From the IMG/VR virus record IMGVR_UViG_3300044617_000270, positions 1 through 37,773 of that record: a DNA stretch of 37,773 bases. One strand, written 5' to 3'. Position numbers and translations under genes: made by a program. Within the stretch, counting starts at the first letter, position 1. Each line of letters begins with the position of its first letter. The DNA is from a virus. A model generated the notes under the pieces. It did no database searches. It was not told where the DNA came from and saw only the letters and a program-made list of their open reading frames with translations. This document shows positions 36,751 to 37,773 of the stretch, piece by piece.

Positions 36751-37773
36751 TTAAGCAATTGCTAAGAATATAAATGTTCCACCACTTGCATTGATTGCTG
36801 CTGGTGCTGTGCTGCTGATCTCAAACCCTGCTGAGTAGGTGTCAATATAGTCAGTGCTGGTGACTTCAGCGGCAGTGCTATTCAAGAGCAGGTAAGGATC
36901 GTTGCCGCTGACAATACCTCTAGCTGTATCCCACACATACCAATCACCCGTGCTGTCGGTACGCTTAATCAGTACGAACCTAGCACCGCCAGTGAAGCCA
37001 CAATCAATCTGCTTAGTGGTGCCAGAGCCTGTGTAGCTACCGACTTTGGATACACCAGCGCAGGTAGCGAAGAGATAGGCAACGTAGGTGGCTGCACTTT
37101 TATTAACTATGTCATTGGTTCCTATATATACTTGCGTTGCTGTTGGAAGAACTGGAGTCCCGCTGCTATCAGCAAACTTCCCGTTAAGACCGCCGCCTGC
37201 TGCATTAAGGTCTAAATATAAAAATCTACGATCAGGGCTAGAACTTGCGGCAGTACACATAACAGCCCAATTTTCTCCAGTAGCCCCCGCTCTCCATTTA
37301 ACAATTACAAGTTCAGGCGCAACACCTAAATTGTGATTGAACGTAGTCGCAGAACCCGTCCCCGTGTAGCACACCACATCAAAGAAGCCGGGGGCACGTC
37401 GGAAGTTTAGGTAAATATTAGCTGAGCCAGCAAAAGCATCGCTAGGGGTGAATGTAGTGTTTGTAAAAGAGTCACCACTGCTATATAAGTCTTCGGCGTT
37501 TACTGAAGAAGTGTGTAGTGCGACAGCGCCAGAATCGGTTGAAGTAGACGACAATCCTCTTAATCTGTCTGTTATTGTATTTTTTACAGCGGCGTTACCT
37601 GAAGTTCCAGCAAGGTAATCTGCAAATTGCATATCAACAGGAAATCCTGTTGTAAGAACTGTACTTGTACCCCCGCTTGATGCAATAGGACTAAACACAC
37701 TCGTCCCACTTGTCGGTACTTTCATCGGGCCACGGCGAATGGCTATGTAGATAAACGTTTTGGCCACTACCCA
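36751..37773 (-). CDS. tail fibre/tail protein with DUF7483-like domain, 5' end missing
   Basis: At least 341 residues; the reading frame stays open to the right window edge. A GTG at 37765-37767 is in frame, but the sequence around it (VAKTFIYIAIRRGPMKVPTS) is, as I recall, an internal repeat-joint segment of DUF7483-type tail proteins, so the true start probably lies outside. The visible part is Thr/Ser/Gly-rich and beta-structured, with FDVVCYTGTGSATTFNHNLG and VGSYTGSGTTKQIDCGFTGG as two related beta modules and a closing ASGGTFIFLAIA. It is probably host-recognition or tail-spike material, followed by its chaperone gene. Different tail genes evolve fast, so a specific receptor cannot be inferred. 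Confidence 0.75.
   Translation of the reverse strand, partial: WVVAKTFIYIAIRRGPMKVPTSGTSVFSPIASSGGTSTVLTTGFPVDMQFADYLAGTSGNAAVKNTITDRLRGLSSTSTDSGAVALHTSSVNAEDLYSSGDSFTNTTFTPSDAFAGSANIYLNFRRAPGFFDVVCYTGTGSATTFNHNLGVAPELVIVKWRAGATGENWAVMCTAASSSPDRRFLYLDLNAAGGGLNGKFADSSGTPVLPTATQVYIGTNDIVNKSAATYVAYLFATCAGVSKVGSYTGSGTTKQIDCGFTGGARFVLIKRTDSTGDWYVWDTARGIVSGNDPYLLLNSTAAEVTSTDYIDTYSAGFEISSTAPAAINASGGTFIFLAIA

Noticed and set aside
1-37773. tRNA or rRNA genes
   Set aside because: I scanned by eye for cloverleaf-like CCA-ending or T-loop GTTCRA patterns and saw none; a tRNA search program would be decisive.

Overview
The window is part of the genome of a tailed, T7-like (podovirus-type) bacteriophage. 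The evidence is a dense early/middle block with primase, helicase, family A DNA polymerase, acidic-tailed ssDNA-binding protein, Cas4-like exonuclease, T7-type endonuclease I, ThyX and class I ribonucleotide reductase, and a late block with tail protein, tail assembly chaperone, holins, endolysin and very large virion proteins. The polymerase carries a DnaJ-like double CxxCxGxG zinc ribbon between its exonuclease and polymerase domains. I know that trait from the SAR116 phage HMO-2011 and its relatives, so an HMO-2011-like aquatic phage is my best placement. No phage RNA polymerase gene is visible, so host RNA polymerase probably transcribes the early genes. The host cannot be read directly; a GC-richer block of small genes at 12.7-14.2 kb resembles accessory genes of beta/gammaproteobacterial phages.

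Layout. Positions 1-308 hold two leftward genes, one cut by the window edge. Positions 309-1469 are a gene-free divergent control region containing direct repeats, a Fur-box-like palindrome, a C-rich tract with strong G-quadruplex potential on the minus strand, a 16-bp operator-like palindrome, three 21-bp-period iterons and an 87-nt hairpin. Positions 1470-24621 are all rightward. First come small genes of mostly unknown role in separate units (1.5-5.9 kb), each set off by iterons, palindromes or hairpins. Then come DUF932 and small genes, ThyX, a tyrosine recombinase, primase, helicase, a block of repeated small genes, DNA polymerase, SSB, exonuclease, endonuclease I, NrdA, an HNH homing endonuclease and NrdB. 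Positions 24599-37773 are all leftward: tail protein (cut by the right edge), tail chaperone, three small membrane proteins (lysis), a class III nucleotidyl cyclase, GH24 endolysin, a 1180-residue repeat-rich virion protein, small virion proteins and two large internal/ejection-type proteins. Leftward genes lie at both window ends, and terminase, portal, capsid and tail-tube genes are missing. A circular or permuted genome with one late operon starting at about 308 and running leftward around to 24599 would explain this.

How it works together. Endonuclease I and the Cas4-like exonuclease could degrade host DNA, RNR and ThyX would make dNTPs, and the primase, helicase, polymerase and SSB would copy the phage genome. 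The recombinase leaves open a temperate lifestyle, although no clear repressor is seen.

The most unusual items are the class III cyclase translationally coupled to the endolysin, and the network of iterons and palindromes reused upstream of several early genes.
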